64,000 bases of DNA from the NCBI GenBank assembly GCA_963989245.1, contig OZ022340.1:47205948-47269947 (forward strand). Reading direction: 5' to 3'. This DNA is from Nansenia antarctica (Eukaryota > Chordata > Actinopteri > Argentiniformes > Microstomatidae). Position 1 is the stretch's first letter. Each line of letters starts with the position of its first letter. Shown one piece after another: positions 19,492-29,924 of the stretch. The notes beneath the pieces are model-generated. The model had not been told where the DNA came from. It did not search any database and worked only from the letters and a program-made list of their open reading frames with translations. The translations under genes and the position numbers were made by a program.

Positions 19492-21643
19492 TTAAAAAAA
19501 ATCCAGTAGTTTCAGTCTCCGATGGTAGGCCTGAAGGTCTCGTTTTAGGCCCGTGCGGCAGTCCTGTTGAGGGGTGGGAATGAATGTTAGCCCCTTCTCT
19601 AGCACTTCCTTTTCGGCTTCTGACAGGGAGAAGATTCTCGAGAGATTTGTTATGTTGGAGAGGGGGGTTGTTAATGTACACTCTCTCCCCTTCTCAAGTT
19701 TAAATACTTGAGCCATCTGCACAAAACCTTCTCTGCTGACCAGTGGACTGGGTCTCTGGGTTCTACTCTAAACTCCAATTGATCTAGGGCAGGTAGGTAA
19801 TTGTATTTCGCCTTAACCTGTTGATTAAGCTGGTTCAATAGGGCCTGTTGCTGTTTTTCTAATCTATCAGAGAAGTTAAGTTCCCACATGCTACATCCCC
19901 CTAATTAAGTTCACAACTCTTGACTACCTGTTGTAGCTGCTTCAGGATGGTAGGCCACTGTTGTTTTGCAAGGCAGTTGTTTAAGCCTCCAGCTATCACT
20001 ACCATTGCTGCCATGTTATTGGGTTCCAGTTTCTCAAAAATATCCCTGAGGTGGTGGAATTTTGCCCCCGGGAAACTATCTATCTGTATTCTGTCATCCT
20101 GAAAGACGGGGATGCGTGCCAAATTGGAATCACCCACTATCAGGACTGCTTTGTGAACCTCAAGACTCCATTCCAGAGTCTTTCTGTTCGTATGTCTAAG
20201 AGGTTCCCAGCGACCAGGTATTCCCTCTCCACATGGCCGCCTGCTAAAAGTGTTAGTGGGGGACTCAGATTGTGCCTCACTTGTGATGGGAACATCTTTA
20301 GTGATTGTATGGTTTTTCATCACATTTGTCACCCCGGCATTAGCCACAACCATGTGGGGGTGTTCCCTAGTCGCCGGGGGTCTCGGGGGCTCCTCGTCTG
20401 GGGAAGCAGGAAGGATGGAATTACTACATGGGACCACCAGGTGTTTAATAAAGACAGGACATGTAGTAGTAGATGATGTAGCCCTAACCTCATTCCTCTC
20501 CTCATGCTCTGTCTCCACCACAACAACTATCTCCCTAGATGTTACCTCACTGGGACTACAGAGCTCCTCTAGTGGGATGGAGGTCTCGCTAATCTCTGCT
20601 TGAGATGGGGACATTACCAAGTTAAAAGAGACTTGAGGGAAGGTAGGCCATCCTATTGGCTCTGGCTCCCCGTAAGTGGTCTCTACTACTGGGCTAGCAG
20701 CAGTATGTGGGCTGGCTAGCTGTTCAAGGGCCTGTGGAGGTGGGAAGGAGTCCACTGGAGCCTGTCTGACAGTAACCTGTGGCCATAGAGAGGGCTCCAG
20801 GGGTGACCTCTGGGATGAAGGCCTAGCTGGTGTGGCCCTCTGGGGTTTACGGGCTGTAACCTGTCTGACAGTAACCTGGGCTGGTGTTCCACCAGGTCTG
20901 AGGGCCTCCTGATCTAATCCCCTCAACCCACCAGGATGTTCTGAGGTGTTTGAGGGTGAAACAGGGGTAGATGGCGATAGAAGGGGCTCCAGGGGTGCCC
21001 TCTGAGATGAAGGCCTAGCTGGTGTGGCCCTCTGGGGTTTAGGGGCTGTAACCTGCTGGATGTAAGGAGTTGGGCCCCCTCTGTTGTTAACCAAGGGCAG
21101 GTGAGGGAACTCCTCGTAGCACTCCACTCTAACAGAGTGAGGGGAGGGGGAAGGGAGCGAACCTCTAAAACTATTTAATCTTGACTTCAGTGTGTCAGCA
21201 GATGACTGGGTGTATTTACGTTTGTACCTCGTCTGTGCCCATGAGATAGCTTTAAGAAAAGCCTCCTCATTAAAGTCTGGAAGGACTCCTAGGCCTATCT
21301 CTAACACCTCTCTATAGTGTTCTGTGAGGATAGCCATGTTGGCCTCCATCCACCTATCTGTACTCTGTTTAACCTTTGCAGTGGTGGAAGCTGAGGGAGA
21401 GGAGGGCTTGATAAAAGCAGCTAATTTAGCTACCTGTTTCACCATGCCCGGAGGGCAGGAACAGCTCAAATTACAATTGGTAAGTATCTCCTCATGATGA
21501 ATGGCCTGTAGCAATTTAAAGTATTGTTTTGTCAATGCAAAATCAACAGGTGAGGTAGGGGGAGCGTTCATGTTACTATTCTTAGTGGACTCACCCTGAG
21601 GGAGAGATCGTCTGTCATATCGGTGGGATGACCGTAGAGACAT
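19492..21643 (-). mobile_element. Penelope-like retroelement with SGNH ORF (partial)
   Basis: Downstream of the 580-codon ORF at 19,901-21,643, minus-strand frames continue as NFSDRLEKQQQALLNQLNQQ, then EPRDPVHWSAE, then a second product beginning ITNLSRIFSLSEAEKEVLEK, GLTFIPTP and LQAYHRRLKLLDFF. The GLxFxPTP block before a reverse transcriptase is typical of Penelope-like elements. The RT itself is missing: similarity breaks at 19,492 at the neighbouring pseudogene. Orientation and hammerhead-like motif upstream fit a Penelope terminal repeat. Classification is inference; an R4/Dong or DIRS/Ngaro origin is the main alternative. Confidence 0.5.
19901..21643 (-). CDS. Retroelement ORF1 with SGNH/GDSL hydrolase end
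   Basis: A 580-codon ORF starting MSLRSSHRYDRRSLPQGEST. Residues 1-180 form a helical, gag-like part (KQYFKLLQAIHHEE, a CSCPPG cysteine cluster, REVLEIGLGVLPDF). Residues 180-420 are Pro/Ser/Thr rich with two near-repeats of the phrase TARKPQRATPARPSSQR. From about 490 an SGNH hydrolase begins: block I VLIVGDSNLARIP with the catalytic Ser, and block III VVIAGGLNN. The frame ends at KSCELN. The expected catalytic Asp-His pair, DPVH, lies past a frameshift at about 19,785, so the hydrolase is interrupted. SGNH domains of this sort occur in ORF1 of several retroelements; the substrate is unknown. Confidence 0.65.
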   Translation of the reverse strand: MSLRSSHRYDRRSLPQGESTKNSNMNAPPTSPVDFALTKQYFKLLQAIHHEEILTNCNLSCSCPPGMVKQVAKLAAFIKPSSPSASTTAKVKQSTDRWMEANMAILTEHYREVLEIGLGVLPDFNEEAFLKAISWAQTRYKRKYTQSSADTLKSRLNSFRGSLPSPSPHSVRVECYEEFPHLPLVNNRGGPTPYIQQVTAPKPQRATPARPSSQRAPLEPLLSPSTPVSPSNTSEHPGGLRGLDQEALRPGGTPAQVTVRQVTARKPQRATPARPSSQRSPLEPSLWPQVTVRQAPVDSFPPPQALEQLASPHTAASPVVETTYGEPEPIGWPTFPQVSFNLVMSPSQAEISETSIPLEELCSPSEVTSREIVVVVETEHEERNEVRATSSTTTCPVFIKHLVVPCSNSILPASPDEEPPRPPATREHPHMVVANAGVTNVMKNHTITKDVPITSEAQSESPTNTFSRRPCGEGIPGRWEPLRHTNRKTLEWSLEVHKAVLIVGDSNLARIPVFQDDRIQIDSFPGAKFHHLRDIFEKLEPNNMAAMVVIAGGLNNCLAKQQWPTILKQLQQVVKSCELN

Positions 21644-22393
21644 GATTTCTTAAACCAATACGGTACCCTGAGGAGGCATATAATTGCTGAAAAAAAAGGT
21701 TTGGTCTAACCTGGGAAGGGGGTAGGGAGGGAGGGGGGTTATCAAGGGAGGGGAAACACAATAGGTTATTTAAACACCATAAAAACACCATAAAAACATC
21801 ATAAAACAAGAAACACACACTAAAATGAATAATACAACTCATCCAATGGGGAGAGTGGACTTTGGACTTATCTAGCCACTCACTTTCTAGGATCAGTCTC
21901 AACAATTCAAACTATCACACTTTGATGTCTCTTTATGTCTTCTGTGTGTGCACACATCAAAAAAACATTCTTCTTCTTAAGAGCTCTACCACCATACTCA
22001 CCTTCCCACAAGCTGGGTGGCCAACCCAGCTGAAGAGGGGAAGAAAGAGCATTTATATTCCATTAAAATGGTGTCCAGTTCCAGGTTGGTTTTGTGTGAT
22101 AAAAGTTGATTAAAGAGTCTATAAGCTCATTGAATTAGTGTACATAAGTAAAACAATAAAAGAACCTAACGTTTCGGCATACTGCCTTCATCAGAGGATT
22201 TTACACAAACCAGGAAGAGGGGGGCCTATATATGGTTTTTGGAGGGAAAGTGAGTCTGTCCACTGTGGCTCTCTGTGATTGGCCCATTGTGGTTGATCCA
22301 GAACCTTCTTCCATAGTAGCTGTAGATTTAAAGTGTCCCCTACGTTGGTTCCTCTTATGGTTGTGAAAAATAAAAAAATAAAAAATAATAAAA
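21644..22393. other. Non-coding 5' part of the retroelement
   Basis: No host gene is seen. On the minus strand this is upstream of ORF1 and includes the hammerhead-like motif at 22,171-22,194. I take it as the terminal repeat and leader of the Penelope-like element. The far boundary is not defined. Confidence 0.4.
22171..22194 (-). ncRNA. Hammerhead-ribozyme-like core
   Basis: The minus strand reads CTGATGA, then AGGCAGTATGCC which can pair GGC with GCC as stem II, then GAAAC. This is the conserved core of a type I hammerhead ribozyme, as known from the terminal repeats of Penelope-like elements. I could not confirm stem I, stem III or the cleavage triplet by eye, so catalytic activity is unproven. 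Confidence 0.4.
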
Positions 22394-22690
22394 ACAATGG
22401 CTCATACATACATACATACATGTTCAGTCTAACCAGTCTAGCTCATACATACATACACACATGTTCAGTCTAACCAGTCTAGCTCATACATACACACATG
22501 TTCAGTCTAACCAGTCTAGCTCATACATACATACGTACATGTTCAGTCTAACCAGTCTAGCTCATACATACATACATGTTCAGTCTAACCAGTCTAGCTC
22601 ATACATACATACATGTTCAGTCTAACCAGTCTAGCTCATACATACATACATGTTCAGTCTAACCAGTCTAGCTCATACATACATACATGC
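22394..22690 (+). repeat. Minisatellite, about 33-43-bp units
   Basis: Eight or so copies of 'catgttcagtctaaccag' and 'tctagctcatacatac', with the internal (CATA)n length varying between copies. Confidence 0.9.
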
Positions 22691-22811
22691 TCAGTCCGTT
22701 TTTTTTCACTCACTCATTATTACAAGCTTAGGAGGGGGATGGAATGCATGCAAACTGTTACACACCATATACAGTACAAATGAATGTGTTGATTTTTTCC
22801 ATGCCTTTCAG

Positions 22812-23981
22812 ACAGCAACAAACGCAGGCAACGACTGCGACGCAAGATAGTTGCTGAAAAAAAGAAGTTGGCGGAGGAAATGCTGGAGTACAACAGCTAT
22901 GTCCCTGACTCTGAAAAGATAGACATCAACTCTGTTGATGCTGGGGATGTCTTAGCCTGGCCGTGGGAGCATCAAGGTGTGATGTTTTACATTTACAACA
23001 TTACACATTTAGAGATATAATTCACTGGTTCCATAGGGAGTATTAATTTATTTCCTGGTTTGGATTATCACTTATTTGTAGGCGAAGTCAGCTTGAATGC
23101 AAAGCGGAAGATGTTCATTCCGGTGATGCTCTCCCGGCGCCTGAAGGAGGAGATGATCTTGATCAAGGAAATGACACAGCATTGCGAATACCTCAAGAAG
23201 ATGGCAACAACTCTGCGTGGCTCGATTGCAAGGATGGTGGAAAACTTGAAAAGCAACAGTAAGTGTTTTTAAATGAAATGCATTTTTTCACTTTCACTTT
23301 TTTCGTCGCCACTGATTGGGCAGTGTGACAAAGAATGACAAGGTTTATTGCCGAAACCTACATCCGTTGAGTCAGACTAGTTTTTAGCCAATCACATTTT
23401 TTACCAATCAAAACGCATTAAGTTTTTAGTCAAATCGATGAGGGTCTAATCATTGAGGTGAACAAAAATTAAACAGGGACTGAACTCTTATCAGACTGGA
23501 AGGTTTGTTAGTCTAGCCTATAGAGTTAGTTACTCTTTATCCACACACACACACACACTTCTTATCCACCACTGATGATGACTAACAAGCGCAAATTCGC
23601 AATGAATGTATGGTGGTGTAGCCTGATAAGCCAAACTGCCTCCTAGAGGTGAGACATGTAAAGTGATAGCCCTTGTTTTGGTTGAAAGTCCTTCTGAGTT
23701 GTCATTTCTAGTAGTCATGATGACAGTTTTTTCCTTTAAAAAAATTTTTTCGTGCAGATATTCCACCAGACCACACAGCTCCAGGGTATGGAGGACTGCT
23801 GTGCAGCTTGAGGAGGACACTGCACGCCACTTGTTACCAGCAGTCGGAGGTTTTTAAAACCTACAGTCACACTTACTGTTTCAACCCACTTGATTCCACC
23901 CTTCTTGAAGTAGAGGAGGAAGAGGAGGAGAATGACAGCTCCCCAGACATGAGTGATGATGAATGTGAGGTGTTGGATTAG
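22812..23981 (+). pseudogene. KDZ/Zisupton transposase, last three exons
   Basis: Three exons with clean splice sites and compatible phases: 22,812-22,976, 23,082-23,258 and 23,758-23,981 (stop TAG). They encode RRQRLRRKIVAEKKKLAEEM, YNSYVPDSEK and WPWEHQ, then AKRKMFIPVMLSRRLKEEM, then APGYGGLLCSLRRTL and an acidic end DMSDDECEVLD. This matches the C-terminal coiled and acidic region downstream of the catalytic domain in KDZ (Kyakuja-Dileera-Zisupton) proteins of fish. AATAAA follows at 23,990. The catalytic exons are absent: a minisatellite lies directly upstream. The exons themselves show no stop or frameshift, so the copy was cut off recently or belongs to a gene broken by rearrangement. 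Confidence 0.6.
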
Positions 23982-24940
23982 CTCCATGAAATAAAGACAA
24001 AGTCAGCATCGGCAACCTGTTCATGTGTTTTTTTTCTCTGTGAGGTTCTTATGGGGGAAACCCTTGCGAACGCAGGGAGAACAGGCTAAAACTCCCCGTG
24101 CCTCGTGTCATGGCACCAGGTCTTCCCCTGTAGAATTCTCTGCCTAAACTTTTTAAATTAAGGCTCCAGGCCTGTATCACTAACTGGCTTCATTTGTCAA
24201 TAATACTGCAATCTACCAACACCGGAAAGGACGAATGTACAGTACTATAGAGAAAAGAACAAAAGCAGATTGCAAACTATTATATGCAATTTATTTAATG
24301 TGCACTATGCAAAAATAATCAAATACACAAAATAACACATTTGTACTGCATACATAAAAACGGCATGTTTTTCCCCAAAACAGCATAAGATAGTGTAAAG
24401 ATGAGACTGGGTCCAGAGCACTGGGAGATATGTATGTCATGCAATATCTCATTCTCAGCAGCAGCTACAGAAGTTTATATTGTATGAAAACTAGACTATT
24501 AAATAAAAAACAGGATTATTCCACAAAAAATAAAAAATGGTAGTAATTGAATAGCAAGGTGATTGACCAGGGATACAGAAGAGCACCGGACGACCCCTGA
24601 TGGAGGTGAAACGTGAGCAAAAAAAACGGGGGCATATCCTACGACTAGTCAAGATGAGATAAAATAGCCTTAGTATTAGGGTAAATGGGGAATGCTCTGT
24701 ACCTGTAGACAGGTGATGTCATCACCAGACATCTAGTGTAGAAGTTGGTGGAGGCACGGATACCTGGGAGCATGGGCAAGGAGGATACAGGTCATACAGA
24801 AAAACAACAGATGATAGCCTACTTCAAGATTGTATCCTAGCAATGTTTATGCCAGTGACGTTTGGAGCAAACCTGCCTGTCATAGAGCGCAACAGTGACC
24901 CCCCTTTTTTGAGGGGGCTTCGGATCCGGAAGTAAATTGT
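23982..24940. other. No gene seen; short repeat scraps
   Basis: Contains a 'ttgcgaacgcagggagaaca' phrase (24,064-24,083) common in fish repeats. Near 24,898 a C-run and a G-run around a T-tract can pair as a short hairpin. No coding sequence is supported. Confidence 0.4.
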
Positions 24941-24944
24941 ATTT

Positions 24945-25229
24945 TATTTTACGAAAGAAGGAACTACCCATCCCATAAAGCATTGCGAATGATACCTTTC
25001 CAAAGACTTCCAACCTAAAATAACGACATTTCGTGACCATTTTTGTTGTTGTTAGCCAGTTAGCTACCTTGTCACTGATAATAAACATATAATGTCAAAT
25101 ACTGGACGTTTCTCATTCATTTAATGAAAATAATCGCAAGGGGAAATCATGGTTGATCTGGAAAGGCTTTGGAAAGGTATCATTCGCAATGCTTTATGGG
25201 ATGGGTAGTTCCTTCTTTCATAAAATAAT
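24945..25229. repeat. Fold-back with about 63-bp arms
   Basis: The arms 24,945-25,007 and 25,163-25,229 are inverted copies with two or three mismatches (key word 'gaactacccatcccataaag' and its complement). A loop of about 155 bp separates them. It has the form of a MITE or of a local inverted duplication. No transposase is present. Confidence 0.75.
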
Positions 25230-25420
25230 TATGTACAGTCTTGTGTACCCTTGCCTTTTTTCCGTTTTTCCCAGTGTTTTTTGCTCAGAATCAAATGTAT
25301 TAAGGTCATGATGGAAATTTCGGGTCTTTGCTACTTTAATCCGATAAAATAAGAAAACCGTAGTGCTTTTTAGATATTAGGAGCCCAAATCCGATGGCCA
25401 GTTAGGCAAACTGTTATATA

Positions 25421-26405
25421 GTGTCGTTGCCGATCAATGATCGACGTCGTTATATAGAGAAAATGAATGAAATAGGGGTTGATTCATCAGAGCAGTCATA
25501 CGTCATCTCCCTGTCATCAGGCATTTGTAGTTCTTCATTTGATTTGCCGTGTAAATCCCCAGATGAGTGTTACATTAGTTTTCTTAAGATAGGATAATAA
25601 ATAAATCTGTTCAATGGGCATTTGCCAAAGTAGCCTACTGTTAATCAGTATTTAGCCTGTATGGTGTATATATGAAGATGTTATGACGTTTTATCATGAA
25701 AATAATGAACAGCAAGCTAGATCCAAAACTAGGGCCGGAGGAGGAGGGCAAGTGTCACATTGGACAGACTACCAAAACAGAAAAAGAAAGTATCTTAACG
25801 ACAGCAAAAGTGATGGATGTCAGAAATACATTACCTGGAGATTCAATAAGGTACTTTTATATGACAGGATATGGGTTAGGGTTATATGTAGCGAGATAGA
25901 TAGATAGAGCCAAAAGTAAAAAGTCGCTGAGAGACGCAAGCAGAAAAGTACGTTTTAGAGCATTTATTGAATAGAACAATCAAACTCGGCGACGTACAAA
26001 AATAATCCATAAGCGATCAAAACCAGAAAAATAACGAACTATGCGTATAGAATATGCGTATAATGCGGTCAACAAAAATACATCGCTCCCCTCTCTCTCC
26101 ACTACCGCCATGCAAGGTGCGCAGGTGCTTAAATTACCTTGCAATATCACCCCCCATAACCATATGACTTCTCAATACGGTGATCAAGGCAATAAACAAA
26201 CAATCAAAGTAAACTCACAATAAACCCATTAGCCTGTTATACTAAATACCCCCTAAATCATATTCATGCCTCCTACAACACCTCAGGCCTTTGGGTCGGG
26301 TGGTTCATCCACATGGATGGAGGCAGACTGAAAGGACACACATTCATTAGCTATTTCATAAATGTTCTCCATATAACGATGTCGATCATTGATCGGCAAC
26401 GACAC
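25421..26405. mobile_element. 985-bp element with 35-bp TIRs, TA-flanked
   Basis: Left end GTGTCGTTGCCGATCAATGA and right end, complemented, GTGTCGTTGCCGATCAATGA; the inverted match runs 35 bp with one difference (GACGTC versus GACATC). TA stands immediately outside both ends (25,419-25,420 and 26,406-26,407). The TIR contains a small internal palindrome around TCAATGATCGA. The inside carries no transposase and no ORF above about 75 codons. I do not recognise the termini as a known superfamily, so it is best called an unclassified non-autonomous DNA transposon. Confidence 0.65.
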
Positions 26406-26596
26406 TAACGTCGGGTTGTAAAATAGCCTAGTTGATAGGCCTATTGACAGCGATTATAACAGCGATTATAACAGTGAAGATGACAATTGTTTCTGCTGTG
26501 GTTATTAAAATCTGTTCTCCGTTGGTTGTATCTCAAAATGTGGCCTAACTAATTAATGCAAGTACAATTGGAATAACTAATTAATGCAAGTGCAAT

Positions 26597-28590
26597 TCAA
26601 AATGGAATAATCCCGAGAGAAGCCCCGACAGGCGCACATAACAGGCGCACCCCTGCGCTTTCAGAACGAGCTACCCCAATCTCACGTCGTCTGCCGACGT
26701 TTATAACTGTATATGCCGTCAGAATTCGACGTTTGGATGCGATGGACAAAGTCGAATTCTGACGTCTGCCGTGTGAGACCAGGTTGTCCAGCCACACGAC
26801 ATGCAGGTCACCTCTCTCTCTTTTCGCCATTTGGATCTGCTCCCATATTACTGCAGAGTGTTCCACACACCCTGGGAAGCCTGGCACACCCGCCTTCTGG
26901 CAGCTGGTGTCGATGTTACTTGTGAGGTAGCTGGTCAACCTCTTAGCCAAGATGGAAAAGAAGATCTTCCCTTCAACATTGAGGAGAGCTATACTCCTAA
27001 ACTGGCTGATGGTAGTGGAGTTCTGCTCCTTCGGGATGAAAACTGTGACAGCTCTTTGCCACTCTGAAGGGATGACTTGGTTCTTCCAAGCCACTCTCAA
27101 CAGGTTCCACAGGTGTCTCAGGACTCCTGGGCAGTACTTGTACAGCTTGTATGGTATCCCGTTGGGGCCTGGGGCTGAGGCTGCTCTTGCCTTCCGGACC
27201 ACGTCTGCTACTTCACTGAGTTTGGGGAGAGCAGCATTAAACAGGAAAGCTGGGGGAGCTGGGCGGGGAACATATCCAGGGGATCCCAGTGGAGTTGACT
27301 TTGCTGGGTCACTGTATTGCTCCCTGAAGTGATTCTCTAGCTCCGGTCTAGAAATCTCCAGCTTCCCGCTTCTCTTGTCCTCTAGCAGCTGTCTCGCATG
27401 CTTGAAGTGTCACGCCCTCTACCTCTAGGTAGTGGGCAGTGCCTCTCTCTCTCTTTCCCTCTCTCCCTCTCTCTCCCTTTAATTGGCAGGAGTGGTTTCA
27501 GGTGTGCGTTTGTCCGGCTGTTCACAATGACCACTTCGTTAGCCCTGCATAAAGACCCGTTCCAGCCTTCACTTCACTGCCAGATCGTAGCTTCAGTTCC
27601 ACTGTTAGTCACGCTTCCAGCCTTACTAGAATTCTGTTCAGTCAGTCTACTACTCCCCTTGCCTAGACCCCTGCCGGTCTGCCGACTACTCCCCCTGCCT
27701 AGACCCCTGCCTGCCTTCCGACTACTCCCCCTGCCTGCCTTCCGACTACTTCTCCTGCCTAGACCCCTGCCTGCCTTCCGACTACTCCCCCTGCCTAGAC
27801 CCCTGCCTGCCTGCCGACGCCTGACCCCCCCCCGCTTGCCTTACGGCCATTCTCTGCCTCAGTCCGTAAATAAATTATACTTTATTCTCCCACATCTGTC
27901 TCTGGTCTGTGTCTGCGCTTGGGTTCCTTATCTGACCGTAACATGAAGGGATTTTTGAAGAAGTTACTCCTCTCTTTCTCCTTCCGCGTTTGCGAATGCG
28001 CTCCGCCCTTCGCAGGCTGGCAAGGTTTACCTTCACCTCCTCCCACAGTGGCTTCAGGCCCTCTTTCTCCTCTCTACTTGCCTTCCTCCACTGCTTTCGG
28101 AGTTGACGCCACCTCTTCACCAACTGCTCAATCTCTCTCCCTTCTCCCCTTCTGCATTGGGCCTGATCTCCGCTTTTCAGCCATCACTCCAAATCTGCCT
28201 CTGCATTCATCATACATGATGTCTCCAATGCAGTTCAGCTTGGTTTCCACCTGGCCACGCAGTGAATGATCCAGGATGAGACTGAGGTCCTTGTCCAGCT
28301 TCTGCCAGACTGCAACCTTGTTTGCCTTTGGCCATTTGACCAGCTGCCTCCTTCCAGGTTCTCTCCTCTCTGTTCTCCGGCTTTGCCCCTGGTTGTCGGG
28401 GTTGCTTTGTGTTCTGTGTGTGTCTTCAGCGGTGCCCCCCTCAGAGGCATTGGTGTCCACCGAAGGCCCTCCTGTGTCCTCCACCTGCCTTTCCTCAGCA
28501 GCGTTGGATCCCTCAGCACTGTGGTTTGCGACCTGGCTTTGGGAAAATATACTATAGCCTCACACACCACCAACCTATCCACCCACACAC
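26597..28590 (-). mobile_element. LINE reverse transcriptase fragment, split by a solo LTR
   Basis: Reading down from 28,484: basic and helical linker, KANKVAVWQKLDKDLSLIL, then REEKEGLKPLWEEVKVNLAS, then past the inserted LTR HARQLLEDKRSGKLEISRPE and FREQYSDP, then RARAASAPGPNGIPYKLYK (RT motif 0/1), IPSEWQRAVTVFIPKE, FRSIALLNVEGKIFF and CQKAGVPGFPGC, then VVWLDN at 26,760, the start of the first catalytic Asp motif. The rest of the RT (the YxDD part) is lost. The block order is that of an R2-like or related LINE common in fish. Not functional. Confidence 0.7.
27408..27943 (+). mobile_element. Solo LTR (536 bp) with 5-bp target duplication
   Basis: Begins TGTCACGCCC and ends CCGTAACA, flanked on both sides by TGAAG (27,403-27,407 and 27,944-27,948). 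It interrupts the LINE frame, which resumes on both sides. Inside are a CT-rich tract, an AATAAA near 27,868 and short tandem units built on 'ccctgcctagacccctgcct'. No internal retrotransposon is present, so this is what recombination between two LTRs leaves behind. Confidence 0.85.
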
Positions 28591-29924
28591 ACACACACAC
28601 CCCCACCCACGGTTTGGAATAGTTTGGAATGATAATACACAATCATTACACATGTAATATCCTACACCCCTTAGCCAAATCCACCCACACAAACAATAAA
28701 CTTGCTTGCTACGGCCAACTCCTCCCCATCCTCTACGTCAGTTCATATAATCCTCCCTTCTGCTCTCTTTGATGTTACCTTTTTGATGCTTGTTATTTAT
28801 ATACAGTGCCTTGCAAAAGTATTCACCCCCCTTGGCTTTTTACCTATTTTGTTACATTATAACCTGTAATTTAAATGTTTTTTTAATCAGAATTTTATTT
28901 GATGAATCTGCACAAAATAGTCTTAGTTTAGAAATTAAATGAAAAAAAAATATATAAAAAAATATTTTAAAAAAATAAAGAACTGAAAATTGGCATGTGC
29001 ATATGTATTCACCCCCTTTGTTATGAAGCCCCTAAAAAGTACTGGTGCAAACAATTACCTTCAGAAATCACATACGTAGTGAAATGAAGTCTACCTGTGT
29101 GCAATCTAAGTGTCACATGATCTGTCAGTATATACACACCTTTTCTGAAAGGCCCCAGAGGCTGCAATACCAAAGCAAGAGGCACCACCCAAACACTGCC
29201 ATGAAGACCAAGGAACTCTCCAAACAAGTCCGGGACAAAGTTGTTGAGAAGTACATGTCAGGGTTGGGTTATAAAAAAATATCCAAATCTTTGATGATCC
29301 CCAGGAGCACCATCAAATCCATCATAATCAAATGGAAAGAACATGGCACCACAACAAACCTGCCAAGAGAGGGCCGTCCACCAAAACTCACGGACGGGGC
29401 AAGGGGGGCATTAATCAGAGAGGCAGCACAGAGACCAAGGGTAACCCTGGAGGAGCTGCAGAGTTCCACAGCAGAGACTGGAGTATCTGACATAGGACCA
29501 CAATTAGCCGTACACTCCATAGAGCTGGGCTTTATGGAAGAGTGGCCAGAAGAAAGCCATTACTTTCCGCTAAAAAATAAGAAGGCATGTTTTGAGTTTG
29601 CAAAAAGGCATGTCAGAGACTCCCAAAATGTATGGAGGAAAGTGCTCTGGTCAGATGAGACAAAAATTGAACTTTTTGGCCATCAAGGAAAACGCTATGT
29701 CTGGCGCACACCCAACACATCCCATCACCCCAAGAACACCATCTCCACAGTGAGACATGGTGGTGGCAGCATCATGCTGTGGGGCTGTTTTTCAGCAACA
29801 GGGACTGGGAAACTGGTCCGAGTCGAGGGAAAGATGGATGGTGCGAAATACAGGGATATTCTTGAGCAAAACCTGTACCAGTCTGTAAGTGATTTGAGAC
29901 TAGGACAGAGGTTCACCTTGATCC

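Noticed and set aside
24590..24620. Second hammerhead-like word (CTGATGGAGGTGAAACGTG)
   Set aside because: The core reads CTGATGG rather than CTGATGA and there is no stem II between the two boxes.
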